Shown: in pieces, positions 1-6,115 of the stretch
How positions within the stretch are numbered: the first letter of the stretch is position 1
How the letters are laid out: each line of letters opens with the position of its first letter
Assembly: GCA_903893335.1 (NCBI GenBank)
Contig: CAITLX010000756.1
Span: 1-9,313 of the forward strand
From: an uncultured delta proteobacterium
Lineage (GTDB): Bacteria > Myxococcota_A > Polyangia > Polyangiales > Polyangiaceae
Length of the DNA: 9,313 bases
Direction of reading: 5' to 3'
Translations under genes and position numbers: made by a program
The notes under the pieces: model-generated
What the model was told of the DNA's origin: nothing
Databases searched by the model: none
Seen by the model: the letters and a program-made list of their open reading frames with translations, nothing else

Positions 1-189
1 GCGTCGTGGGTCTCGCCCGACGCCTACGTCGCGCCCGGCGTCGAGCTCGAGAGCTCGGTCATCTCCGCGGGAGCGCGCGTCGAGGGGGAGGGGAGCGTCG
101 TGCGCGTGCTCGCGCTCCCGGGCTCCACGGTGCAGGCGCCTGCGTTCGCCGCCGTCGTCGGTCGTCGCTCGCGCGCGAACGTGGGCTGA
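1..189 (+). CDS. 3' end of a probable NDP-sugar pyrophosphorylase (left-handed beta-helix tail), partial
   Basis: The window opens inside a reading frame that ends at TGA 187-189, leaving the last 62 residues. These show the irregular hexapeptide rhythm of a left-handed parallel beta-helix: successive turns SPDAYVAPGVEL, ESSVISAGARVE and GSVVRVLALPGSTV. This is the usual C-terminal domain of nucleotidyltransferases that make activated sugars (mannose-1-phosphate guanylyltransferase, glucose-1-phosphate thymidylyl- or uridylyltransferase types), where it follows a Rossmann-like catalytic domain. That catalytic domain would lie before base 1 and cannot be seen, so the nucleotide and sugar cannot be named. 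A hexapeptide acyltransferase is the main alternative. The codons are almost all G/C-ending, as expected for a real gene here. It converges on the lipoprotein gene with only 27 bp between the stop codons. Confidence 0.62.
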   Translation, partial: ASWVSPDAYVAPGVELESSVISAGARVEGEGSVVRVLALPGSTVQAPAFAAVVGRRSRANVG

Positions 190-193
190 GCGT

Positions 194-209
194 CGGCGTC
201 GCGGCGCCG
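194..209. terminator. GC hairpin between convergent genes
   Basis: Inverted repeat CGGCG (194-198), loop TCGCGG, CGCCG (205-209), lying in the 27-bp gap between two convergent stop codons. It could end transcription from both sides. There is no T-run on either strand, so it is not a canonical intrinsic terminator, and GC-rich DNA makes chance hairpins common. Confidence 0.22.
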
Positions 210-216
210 CCTCCGT

Positions 217-1557
217 TCAGGGAACGAGCAGCTCGATCTCGCCCGCGGGCCCCGCGCCGCCCGCCCGCTCGCCCCCGACCACCGCGAGGTAGCCCGAGGG
301 GGTGCGCAGCGCGCTCGCGTGCGCCCGAGGCACGCGCAGCGCGAGCTCGACGCTCGTCTGTGCGAGCGCGTCGATGCGCCACGCGTGCGTCGCGCCGTCG
401 AGCGCGTCGCCGACGACGAGCGCCACGCCGGAGGGCTCGGCGAAGCCGTGGGACGTGGCCAGCGCGACGTCTGCGTAGGCGGCGGGGGCAAACGCGCACG
501 CGCTCGCGCACGCGAGGTCGAGCGAGCGCCCCTTCGCAGGCTGGCCGCCTGCGTCGATGCCGCCGACGAGCAGCGCGTGTCCGTCGCCCAGGTCGACGAG
601 CGCCGCGCCCCGGGTCGCGTCCGGGCCGTACGCGAGCGGCGCGAAGGTCGAGCCCTGCGCCACCTCGGCGCCCGAGCCCGACGCGCTGCCGCCTGCGACC
701 ACCAGGCCGAGCCCCGGCACCCACCCAGCCGCGGCGCCGAGGCGCGGCGTGCCGAGCGTGAGCGCGTCGACCGCGCCGTCGGGCGCGACGCGCAGCACGG
801 CCGACGACGGGGGGCTCGTCGCGCGCCCCGCGCCGACGACGTACGTGGTGCCGTCGGGCGCCTGCACCACGGCGCCGCCCGCGATCTCGGCGAAGGTGAG
901 GCCGCTCGGCGGCGTCGCGGCGACCACCTGCTCGCTCGACAGGTCGTACCAGAGGGCGGCGCCCTTCGCGTCGATGAGCAGCAGCACGCCTGCGAGCGCG
1001 ACCATGGTGCGCGGCGCGGCGGGGAGCGGCGGCTGGCCGGTCAGCGTCTGCCAGGTGCGCGTGTCGTACAGGTCGGGGACGTCGGCGTCGGTGGTGCCGC
1101 CCGCGACGACGAGGTAGCGCGAGAGCGCGGTGCCGACCTCGGGCGAGGCGTGCGGGTGGTCGAGCAGGCCCGGCGCGCGCCCGAAGGCGCCCGAGCGCCC
1201 GACCCACAGCGGCACGCTCGCCCCCGAGAGGTCGAGCGGCGCGAGCGGCGGCGTTCGCCCCGCGACGACGACCCTGCCGTCGGCGGCGATGCCGCGCGCC
1301 TCGTAGAAGACCGTGTCGACGCGGTCGGTGGGGCCGACGTCGAGCGCCGGGGGCGGCACGGCGGCGCTCGACGAGACGACCTCGTCGCCGTCGGAGCCGC
1401 GTCGCACGAGCTCGACGCGGACGGCGCCGGACGTCGCCCAGGTGTCGGTCTCGCCGCCGAGCACGAGCGAGACGGCCCCCGGGGGCGTCGGCGCCGTGCT
1501 GCAGCCGGCGGTCAGGAGGAGGCCGAACAGGGCCCCCGCCGGGGCGCGAGCTTTCAC
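217..1557 (-). CDS. Kelch-like beta-propeller lipoprotein
   Basis: A 446-residue protein read from GTG (1557-1555) to TGA (219-217). The N-terminus is a lipoprotein signal: K2 and R4, a hydrophobic stretch to about residue 16, then the lipobox L-T-A-G-C with Cys19 as lipidated residue. Position +2 is Ser, which in the E. coli Lol rule favours the outer membrane. After a Pro/Ala stretch, residues about 140-446 contain repeated beta-blade hallmarks in which a hydrophobic strand ends in a Gly pair (LVVAGG, LVVAGG, ALLVGG, LAVVGG), spaced as in kelch/galactose-oxidase-like propellers. No catalytic residues are recognisable; such proteins usually bind ligands or partners at the cell surface. The gene stands alone on its strand, diverging from pabB and converging on the partial gene at 1-189. 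The kelch assignment comes from motif rhythm only, and the specific function is unknown. Confidence 0.8.
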   Translation of the reverse strand: MKARAPAGALFGLLLTAGCSTAPTPPGAVSLVLGGETDTWATSGAVRVELVRRGSDGDEVVSSSAAVPPPALDVGPTDRVDTVFYEARGIAADGRVVVAGRTPPLAPLDLSGASVPLWVGRSGAFGRAPGLLDHPHASPEVGTALSRYLVVAGGTTDADVPDLYDTRTWQTLTGQPPLPAAPRTMVALAGVLLLIDAKGAALWYDLSSEQVVAATPPSGLTFAEIAGGAVVQAPDGTTYVVGAGRATSPPSSAVLRVAPDGAVDALTLGTPRLGAAAGWVPGLGLVVAGGSASGSGAEVAQGSTFAPLAYGPDATRGAALVDLGDGHALLVGGIDAGGQPAKGRSLDLACASACAFAPAAYADVALATSHGFAEPSGVALVVGDALDGATHAWRIDALAQTSVELALRVPRAHASALRTPSGYLAVVGGERAGGAGPAGEIELLVP

Positions 1558-1618
1558 GCGACAGACCTAGCACGGTGCGCGCCCCGAGGGCGTACGATGC
1601 TCCCCCGCCGCACGGCCG
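1558..1618. promoter_or_regulatory. Divergent spacer between lipoprotein gene and pabB
   Basis: These 61 bp must carry the signals for both neighbouring genes. On the + strand TACGAT (1593-1598) fits a -10 element at four of six positions and would place a start point about 14 nt before the pabB ATG, but no good -35 precedes it. On the - strand TGCTAGGTC (about 1575-1567) resembles an extended -10 that would give the lipoprotein an almost leaderless message. An in-frame TAG at 1568-1570 and no intervening start codon confirm ATG 1619 as the first possible pabB start. Neither promoter is firmly supported. Confidence 0.3.
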
Positions 1619-2890
1619 ATGCCCTCGACGTTCCTCGCGCTCGACCTCGCCCCCGACCCCGTCGCGCTCGCGCGCGCGCTCGAGGGGCGCCCGGGCCTCG
1701 CGCTGCTGCACGCGGGGGCCTCGGGGCACCTGCCCCCCCGCTCGTACGTCGCCGCCGATCCGGTCGAGGTCGCCCACGCGCTCGTGCCCCCCGCGTGCCC
1801 GCGCGACGACGACCCACGCACGCGCCACGCGCCCCGCTGGATCGGCGCGCTGCCCTACGAGGCCGCGCGCGGGCGCGAGCGGGCGGCCTGGACGCGCCAC
1901 CCCGATCTGCGCCCCCAGCCCCACGTGGCCGAGCCTCGCTGGCACCGCTACGACGCCGTGGCGTGCGTCGATCACGAGGCCGCGACGGTGGGCGTCGTGG
2001 GCGACGACCCGCGCGCCGTCGAGGCCCTCGCCGCGGCGCTCGCGGCGGGCGCGCGCCCCCCCGGACTGGCGCGCGTGACGCTCGTGGACGACGAGCCTGC
2101 CGCCGCGCACCTCGAGCGCGTGCGCGCGGCGCAGGCGCTCATCGCGGCGGGCGACCTCTACCAGGTCAACCTCGCGCGCCGGCTGCGGGTGCGGGTCGCG
2201 GGGGCGCCGCTCGACCTCTACGCGCGCTTCGCCGCCGCCTCCCCGGCGGCGTTCGGCGCGTACCTCGACCTCGACGGCGTGCACGTCCTGTCGACCTCGC
2301 CCGAGCTCTTCCTCGCGGTCGATCCCGACGGGCACGTCGTCACCGCGCCCATCAAGGGCACGCGTCCGCGCGGCGTGGACGCCGCCGACGACGCGCGGCG
2401 CGCCGCCGAGCTCGACGCCGACCCGAAGGAGCGCGCCGAGCTCGCCATGATCGTGGACGTCGAGCGCAACGATCTCGGGCGCGTCGCGCGCACGGGCTCG
2501 GTGCGCCTGGCGCGGGGACCCTCGATCGAGGTCCACCCCCACGTGCTGCACCGCGTCGCCGTCGTCGAGGCCGAGCTGGCCGACGGCCGCACGCTCGACG
2601 ACCTGCTCGCCGCCATGCTCCCGAGCGGCAGCGTGACCGGCGCGCCCAAGACGCGCGCCATGGAGGTCATCGCCACGCTCGAGCCGGTGCGCCGCGGGCT
2701 GTACACCGGCGCGTTCGGCGCGGTCGGGCGCGACGGATCGCTGCGCCTCGCGATGGCCATCCGCGTGCTGACCGTGCGGGGCGACGAGGGGCACTACTTC
2801 GCGGGTGGGGGCATCGTGGCCGACAGCGACCCGGCCCGCGAGCTCGACGAGACGACGTGGAAGGCCGCGCAGCTCGCGGCGCTGGCCTGA
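1619..2890 (+). CDS. pabB: Aminodeoxychorismate synthase component I (PabB)
   Basis: A 423-residue chorismate-utilising enzyme; E. coli PabB has 453. With glutamine-derived ammonia from PabA it converts chorismate to 4-amino-4-deoxychorismate, the precursor of p-aminobenzoate and folate, in the cytoplasm. The C-terminal half carries the family blocks: PIKGTRPRG (244-252), ERAELAMIVDVERNDLGR (271-288), SGSVTGAPKTRAMEVI (336-351) and GGGIVADSDP (396-405). The lysine K246 in PIKGT corresponds to the active-site lysine that distinguishes PabB from anthranilate synthase TrpE (usually PIAGT). The N-terminal 150 residues are divergent, with WIGALPYEAARG as a recognisable landmark. ATG 1619 is the first in-frame start after a stop at 1568-1570; no clear ribosome-binding site precedes it. 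No pabA or pabC lies in the window, so the glutaminase partner must be encoded elsewhere. Confidence 0.93.
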   Translation: MPSTFLALDLAPDPVALARALEGRPGLALLHAGASGHLPPRSYVAADPVEVAHALVPPACPRDDDPRTRHAPRWIGALPYEAARGRERAAWTRHPDLRPQPHVAEPRWHRYDAVACVDHEAATVGVVGDDPRAVEALAAALAAGARPPGLARVTLVDDEPAAAHLERVRAAQALIAAGDLYQVNLARRLRVRVAGAPLDLYARFAAASPAAFGAYLDLDGVHVLSTSPELFLAVDPDGHVVTAPIKGTRPRGVDAADDARRAAELDADPKERAELAMIVDVERNDLGRVARTGSVRLARGPSIEVHPHVLHRVAVVEAELADGRTLDDLLAAMLPSGSVTGAPKTRAMEVIATLEPVRRGLYTGAFGAVGRDGSLRLAMAIRVLTVRGDEGHYFAGGGIVADSDPARELDETTWKAAQLAALA

Positions 2891-2891
2891 G

Positions 2892-2906
2892 GGCGCCGCG
2901 CGCGCC
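2892..2906 (+). terminator. GC hairpin just after pabB
   Basis: GGCGC (2892-2896), loop CGCGC, GCGCC (2902-2906) begins one base after the pabB stop codon. A second small hairpin GGCGG-CGCT-CCGCC follows at 2924-2937. Neither has a T-run. They may lower read-through into argS, but chance occurrence in this composition is likely. Confidence 0.2.
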
Positions 2907-2976
2907 ACGCTCGGTCGCGGCAAGGCGGCGCTCCGCCCGAACTTGGCCCGCCCGCGCGTCCGGCGGTATCCGCGAC

Positions 2977-2983
2977 GGGAAGG
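2977..2983 (+). promoter_or_regulatory. Ribosome-binding site of argS
   Basis: GGGAAGG at 2977-2983 stands six bases before ATG 2990. It is the clearest Shine-Dalgarno-like sequence in the 99-bp spacer and fixes the argS start, which also agrees with the N-terminal sequence expected for the family. Confidence 0.6.
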
Positions 2984-2989
2984 TTCGCG

Positions 2990-4813
2990 ATGGGTCTCGA
3001 AGACAAACTGCGCTCGGCGACGGAAAACGCGCTGCAACGACTCGTGCGTCAGGGCGCGCTGCCGGCCGACGCCGTGCGCGCGGCATCGTTCACGATCGAC
3101 CGGCCCAAGCGCGCCGAGCACGGCGACCTCGCCACCAACGTCGCGCTGGCGCTGGGCAAGCGCGCGGGCAAGCCGCCGCGCGAGCTCGCCGAGCTCATCG
3201 CCGAGGCGCTGCGCGCGGCCCCGATCGTGGCGTCCGTCACCGTCGCGGGCCCGGGCTTCCTCAACGTCACGCTGACGCCCGAGGCGTTCGCCGAGGTGCT
3301 CGGCGAGGTCTGCGCCGCGGGCGCGGGCTACGGCCGCGCGCCGGCGGGCACGGGCGAGCGCGTCCTCGTCGAGTTCGTCAGCGCCAACCCCACCGGCCCG
3401 CTGCTCGTGTCGCACGCGCGCAACGCCATCACGGGCGACGCCATCGCGCGGCTGCTCGAGGCCGCGGGCGACCGCGTCACGCGCGAGTACTACGTCAACG
3501 ACTTCGGCAACCAGGTCCGGCTCCTGGCCGCCAGCGTGCGCGCCTCGGCGCTCGGTCAGCCGCCCCCCGAGGGGGGCTACGGCGGCGCCTACGTCAAGGA
3601 GCTCGCAGGCTGGCTGCTCGCGCACGGAGGCCTGCCCGACGGGGAAGAGGACCTCGCGCGCGCCTGCGTCACCCGCATGCTCGACGGCGTCCCCGGCTCG
3701 CGCGAGCTCGGCGGCATCAAGCGCACGCTGCGCGATCTCGGCGTGCTGCACGACGCGTGGTTCTCCGAGGAGAGCCTGCACCGCTGGGGCCGCGTGGGCG
3801 TGGCGCTCGACCAGCTGCGCGTCGCCGGGGCGCTCGACGAGCGCGACGGAGCGCTCTTCTTCCGCTCGACCGACGGCGAGGACGACAAGGACCGCGTCGT
3901 GCAGAAGAGCGACGGCGCGTTCACCTACTTCGCGAGCGACATCGCGTACCACGCCGACAAGATCGCGCGCGGCTTCGACCGGCTCGTCGACGTGTGGGGC
4001 GCCGACCACCACGGCTACGTCGCGCGCGTGCGCAACGCGCTCGAGGCGCTCGGGCTGCCCAAGGAGCGCTTCGAGGTCGTGCTCTACCAGCTCGTCAGCC
4101 TGCTGCGCGACGGCGTGCCCTACAAGATGGGCAAGCGCCTCGGCAACCTCGTCACCATCGACGAGGTGATCGAGGAGATCGACGCCGCCGCCGGTCGCGT
4201 GGGCGCGGGCGCCGACGCGCTGCGCTACTTCTTCCTCATCCGGTCGAGCGACTCGCCCATCAAGCTCGACATCGAGATCGCGAAGAAGGCGACGCTCGAA
4301 AATCCCGTGTTCTATCTTCAGTATGGACACGCAAGGCTCGCGTCGATTCTCAAGCGAGCGCACGACGTGTTCGGCCTCGAGATCCCGCGCTTCACGCCCG
4401 AGCTCGCCGCGCGCCTCGTGCACCCCGACGAGCGCGATCTCGTGCAGCGCCTCGGGTCGTACCCGCGCGTGCTCGCCGAGGCAGCCGCCGAGCGCGCGCC
4501 GCACAAGGTGCTCTTCTACCTGCAGGACGTGGGGCAGGCGTTCCAGAGCTACTACACGCGCCTGAAGAACGAGGGCGACGCGATCCTCCCGCAGGCGTCC
4601 GCGCGCGGCGAGGCCGGGTGGGAGGCGCGCTGGGACCGCGAGAAGACCGAGGCGCGGCTGCTGTGGGTCGAGGCGATCCGCGGCGTGTACGCGGCTGGGC
4701 TCGGGCTGCTGGGCATCGCAGCGCCCGACCGGATGGTGCGCCCCGAGGGCGCGATCGAGGCAGACGACAGCGAAGCCGGCGCAGCGGCGCCGGCCAAGGA
4801 GCATGGGGCGTGA
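2990..4813 (+). CDS. argS: Arginyl-tRNA synthetase (class Ia)
   Basis: A 607-residue cytoplasmic enzyme that charges tRNA-Arg with arginine using ATP. The N-terminal additional domain (about 1-105) has RAEHGDLATNVALALGKRAG and VAGPGFLNV, both typical of ArgRS. The catalytic domain follows with SANPTGP (131-137) and the HIGH-type site, here L139-V140-S141-H142 instead of H-V-G-H, which is unusual. The KMSKS-type loop is K379-M-G-K-R383, continuing LGNLVTID. DALRYFFL and NPVFYLQYGHAR (438-449) open the DALR-type anticodon-binding domain. The family normally ends near AAPDRM; here 25 extra, Ala/acid-rich residues follow. The start is set by ATG 2990 with GGGAAGG six bases upstream. The stop overlaps the next gene (GTGA), so argS and the SPOR gene are probably co-translated. 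Codons 438-456 are conspicuously rich in A/T-ending or rare codons, and 191-193 is Pro-Pro-Pro. Confidence 0.96.
   Translation: MGLEDKLRSATENALQRLVRQGALPADAVRAASFTIDRPKRAEHGDLATNVALALGKRAGKPPRELAELIAEALRAAPIVASVTVAGPGFLNVTLTPEAFAEVLGEVCAAGAGYGRAPAGTGERVLVEFVSANPTGPLLVSHARNAITGDAIARLLEAAGDRVTREYYVNDFGNQVRLLAASVRASALGQPPPEGGYGGAYVKELAGWLLAHGGLPDGEEDLARACVTRMLDGVPGSRELGGIKRTLRDLGVLHDAWFSEESLHRWGRVGVALDQLRVAGALDERDGALFFRSTDGEDDKDRVVQKSDGAFTYFASDIAYHADKIARGFDRLVDVWGADHHGYVARVRNALEALGLPKERFEVVLYQLVSLLRDGVPYKMGKRLGNLVTIDEVIEEIDAAAGRVGAGADALRYFFLIRSSDSPIKLDIEIAKKATLENPVFYLQYGHARLASILKRAHDVFGLEIPRFTPELAARLVHPDERDLVQRLGSYPRVLAEAAAERAPHKVLFYLQDVGQAFQSYYTRLKNEGDAILPQASARGEAGWEARWDREKTEARLLWVEAIRGVYAAGLGLLGIAAPDRMVRPEGAIEADDSEAGAAAPAKEHGA
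3562..3577. repeat. Perfect 7-bp inverted repeat inside argS
   Basis: GCCCCCC (3562-3568), GA, GGGGGGC (3571-3577) forms a near-continuous palindrome within codons for PPPEGGY (191-197) of ArgRS. It could fold as a tight hairpin in DNA or RNA, but the two-base spacer would force the innermost pairs open. Confidence 0.75.
4775..4801 (+). promoter_or_regulatory. Hairpin and Shine-Dalgarno ahead of the SPOR gene
   Basis: Inverted repeat GCCGGCG (4775-4781), loop CAGCGG, CGCCGGC (4788-4794) is followed one base later by AAGGAG (4796-4801), an excellent Shine-Dalgarno eight bases before GTG 4810. All of it lies inside the argS tail codons, so ribosomes finishing argS would melt the hairpin. This supports GTG 4810 as the start and suggests translational coupling. 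Confidence 0.6.
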
Positions 4814-5664
4814 ACGACCCGAGCCAGGTGAAGAATCTCGAGCGCATCCAGGAGAGCGAGGGGCAGCCCGCGGTCTCGAGGTTCGGCTCGCTCGTGCTCG
4901 CGTCGCTCGGCGGCGCGTGCCTCGTGTTCGCGGCGGTGGCGCTCGGGCGACGGCCCGGCGCGAGCGCGCCGCCCCCGGTCGATCCGCTCGCCGATCTGGT
5001 CGAGAAGAGCCGCCTGTCCGCGCCTGCGGCCACGGTCGATACGCGTCTGCACGACGTGTCGTTCCCGGGGTTGCTGTCGGACAGCGCGCGGCCGACCACC
5101 GCGCTCGCCGCCGTGCGCGAGGAGCCCAAGCCCTCGTCGTCCGCGGCTGCCGCCTCCGCTGCTCCGCTGGCGCGCGAGGCTCCGGCCGTTCCGCCGCCGG
5201 CCACCGATCGGCTCCCGGTCGTCCCGCTGCCCGCGCAGAGCGTCATCTCGGCGTCGCCCGTCGTGACCAACCCGCGCGACTCGCTCACCGTGATGGCCGC
5301 CGAGCTCTCGACGCCGACCGCTCCGCCGATCGGCGAGGGGCGCGCGGGCGGCTGGCAGCTGCAGGCGAGCTCGTTCCGCACCGAGCCGGAGGCCGAGGCG
5401 TTCGCCCAGGCGCTGCGCCGGCGCGGTCACCACGGCTACGTCGAGATGGCCGAGATCCCCGGCCGCGGCGTCTGGTACCGCGTGCGCATCGGGCCCTTCA
5501 AGTCGCAGCACGACGCGCTCGCGTACCGCTCGGACTTCGAGCAGAAGGAGCACCTCGCCCCCTTCGTCGTCGAGCCGGCGCGCGACAAGGTCGTCGCCAC
5601 GAAGCGCTCGGACGACGCGGCCCCGCGCACCGTGGTGCGCGAGTCGCGCGGCCAGCACCCGTGA
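4810..5664 (+). CDS. Membrane-anchored SPOR-domain protein
   Basis: A 284-residue protein starting at GTG 4810, chosen because AAGGAG lies eight bases upstream and the start overlaps the argS stop as GTGA. Layout: a short cytoplasmic N-terminus (1-24, with NLERIQESEG), one transmembrane helix (about 25-45, from FGSLVL to AAVAL), a long Ala/Pro/Ser-rich linker expected in the periplasm (about 47-178), then a SPOR domain (about 180-256) with GGWQLQASSF, RRRGHHGYV and the hallmark VWYRVRIGPF. SPOR domains bind peptidoglycan strands stripped of stem peptides and target proteins to the division septum (FtsN type). A septal or cell-wall role is therefore likely. From memory, an argS-SPOR pairing also occurs in other proteobacteria, including pseudomonads, so the linkage may be old. 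A 28-residue basic/acidic tail follows the SPOR domain. Confidence 0.88.
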   Translation: MNDPSQVKNLERIQESEGQPAVSRFGSLVLASLGGACLVFAAVALGRRPGASAPPPVDPLADLVEKSRLSAPAATVDTRLHDVSFPGLLSDSARPTTALAAVREEPKPSSSAAAASAAPLAREAPAVPPPATDRLPVVPLPAQSVISASPVVTNPRDSLTVMAAELSTPTAPPIGEGRAGGWQLQASSFRTEPEAEAFAQALRRRGHHGYVEMAEIPGRGVWYRVRIGPFKSQHDALAYRSDFEQKEHLAPFVVEPARDKVVATKRSDDAAPRTVVRESRGQHP

Positions 5665-5686
5665 GCGCGCCGCCGCGGGCTGCGAG

Positions 5687-6115
5687 GTGAGCCAGCTCGT
5701 CCGCTTCGGCGTCGCGATGGAGCGCGAGCTGCTCGAGGCCTTCGACACGCGCATCGCGCGCCGAGGCTACGAGAACCGCTCCGAGGCGCTGCGCGATCTC
5801 GTGCGCGCCGATCTGGTCAAGGAGGCGTGGGAGCAGGGCGACGAGGCCGTCGCGACGATCTCGCTCGTGTACGACCACCACGTTCATGAACTGACCGAGC
5901 GGCTCAACGCGATCCAGCACGACCACGCGCACCTCATCGTGAGCGCGCTGCACGTGCACGTCGACCACGCGCGCTGCCTCGAGGTCGTCGTCGTGCGCGG
6001 GCCCGCCGCCGAGCTGCGCCGGCTCGGCGAGCGGCTGCTCGGCGCGCGCGGGGTGCTCTCGGGCGAGATCACCGCCGCCGCGAGCGTCGCGCGGGCTACT
6101 TCGCCCGGCGGTTGA
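5687..6115 (+). CDS. nikR: Nickel-responsive transcriptional regulator NikR
   Basis: A 142-residue ribbon-helix-helix regulator. Residues 1-45 form the DNA-binding part, with LVRFGVAM as beta strand and RGYENRSEALRDLVR as the helical core. Residues about 55-135 form the ACT-like metal-binding domain. All four high-affinity Ni ligands of E. coli NikR (H76, H87, H89, C95) are present as H78, H89, H91 and C97, in QHDH and LHVHVDHARCLE. The family represses nickel uptake, or controls urease and hydrogenase genes, when Ni is bound. GTG 5687 is chosen because the next in-frame ATG (5717) would delete the DNA-contacting strand; the ribosome-binding site is weak. It lies 22 bp after the SPOR gene, probably in the same transcript. 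No nickel transporter, urease or hydrogenase gene is in the window, so targets must be elsewhere. Its 3' end overlaps the opposing gene by 20 bp. Confidence 0.93.
   Translation: MSQLVRFGVAMERELLEAFDTRIARRGYENRSEALRDLVRADLVKEAWEQGDEAVATISLVYDHHVHELTERLNAIQHDHAHLIVSALHVHVDHARCLEVVVVRGPAAELRRLGERLLGARGVLSGEITAAASVARATSPGG

Noticed and set aside
1619..2890. Anthranilate synthase component I (TrpE) or isochorismate synthase
   Set aside because: The PIKGT lysine is diagnostic of aminodeoxychorismate synthase, and no trp gene or glutaminase neighbour is present.
2943..2972. TTGGCC-18-TATCCG promoter for argS
   Set aside because: It would start transcription near 2979, cutting into the ribosome-binding site at 2977-2983, and the matches are weak in this composition.
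59..4804. Open frame of 1581 codons on the - strand, antisense to pabB and argS
   Set aside because: It is rich in Arg/Ala/Gly/Asp without any domain, and runs opposite to genes with clear family motifs. Long antisense frames are expected when the third codon position is almost always G or C.
319..4809. Open + strand frame of about 1500 codons continuing into the SPOR protein
   Set aside because: Before GTG 4810 the frame is an out-of-phase reading of the lipoprotein, pabB and argS regions, with Arg-rich low-complexity sequence. Only the last 284 codons form a protein with recognisable structure.
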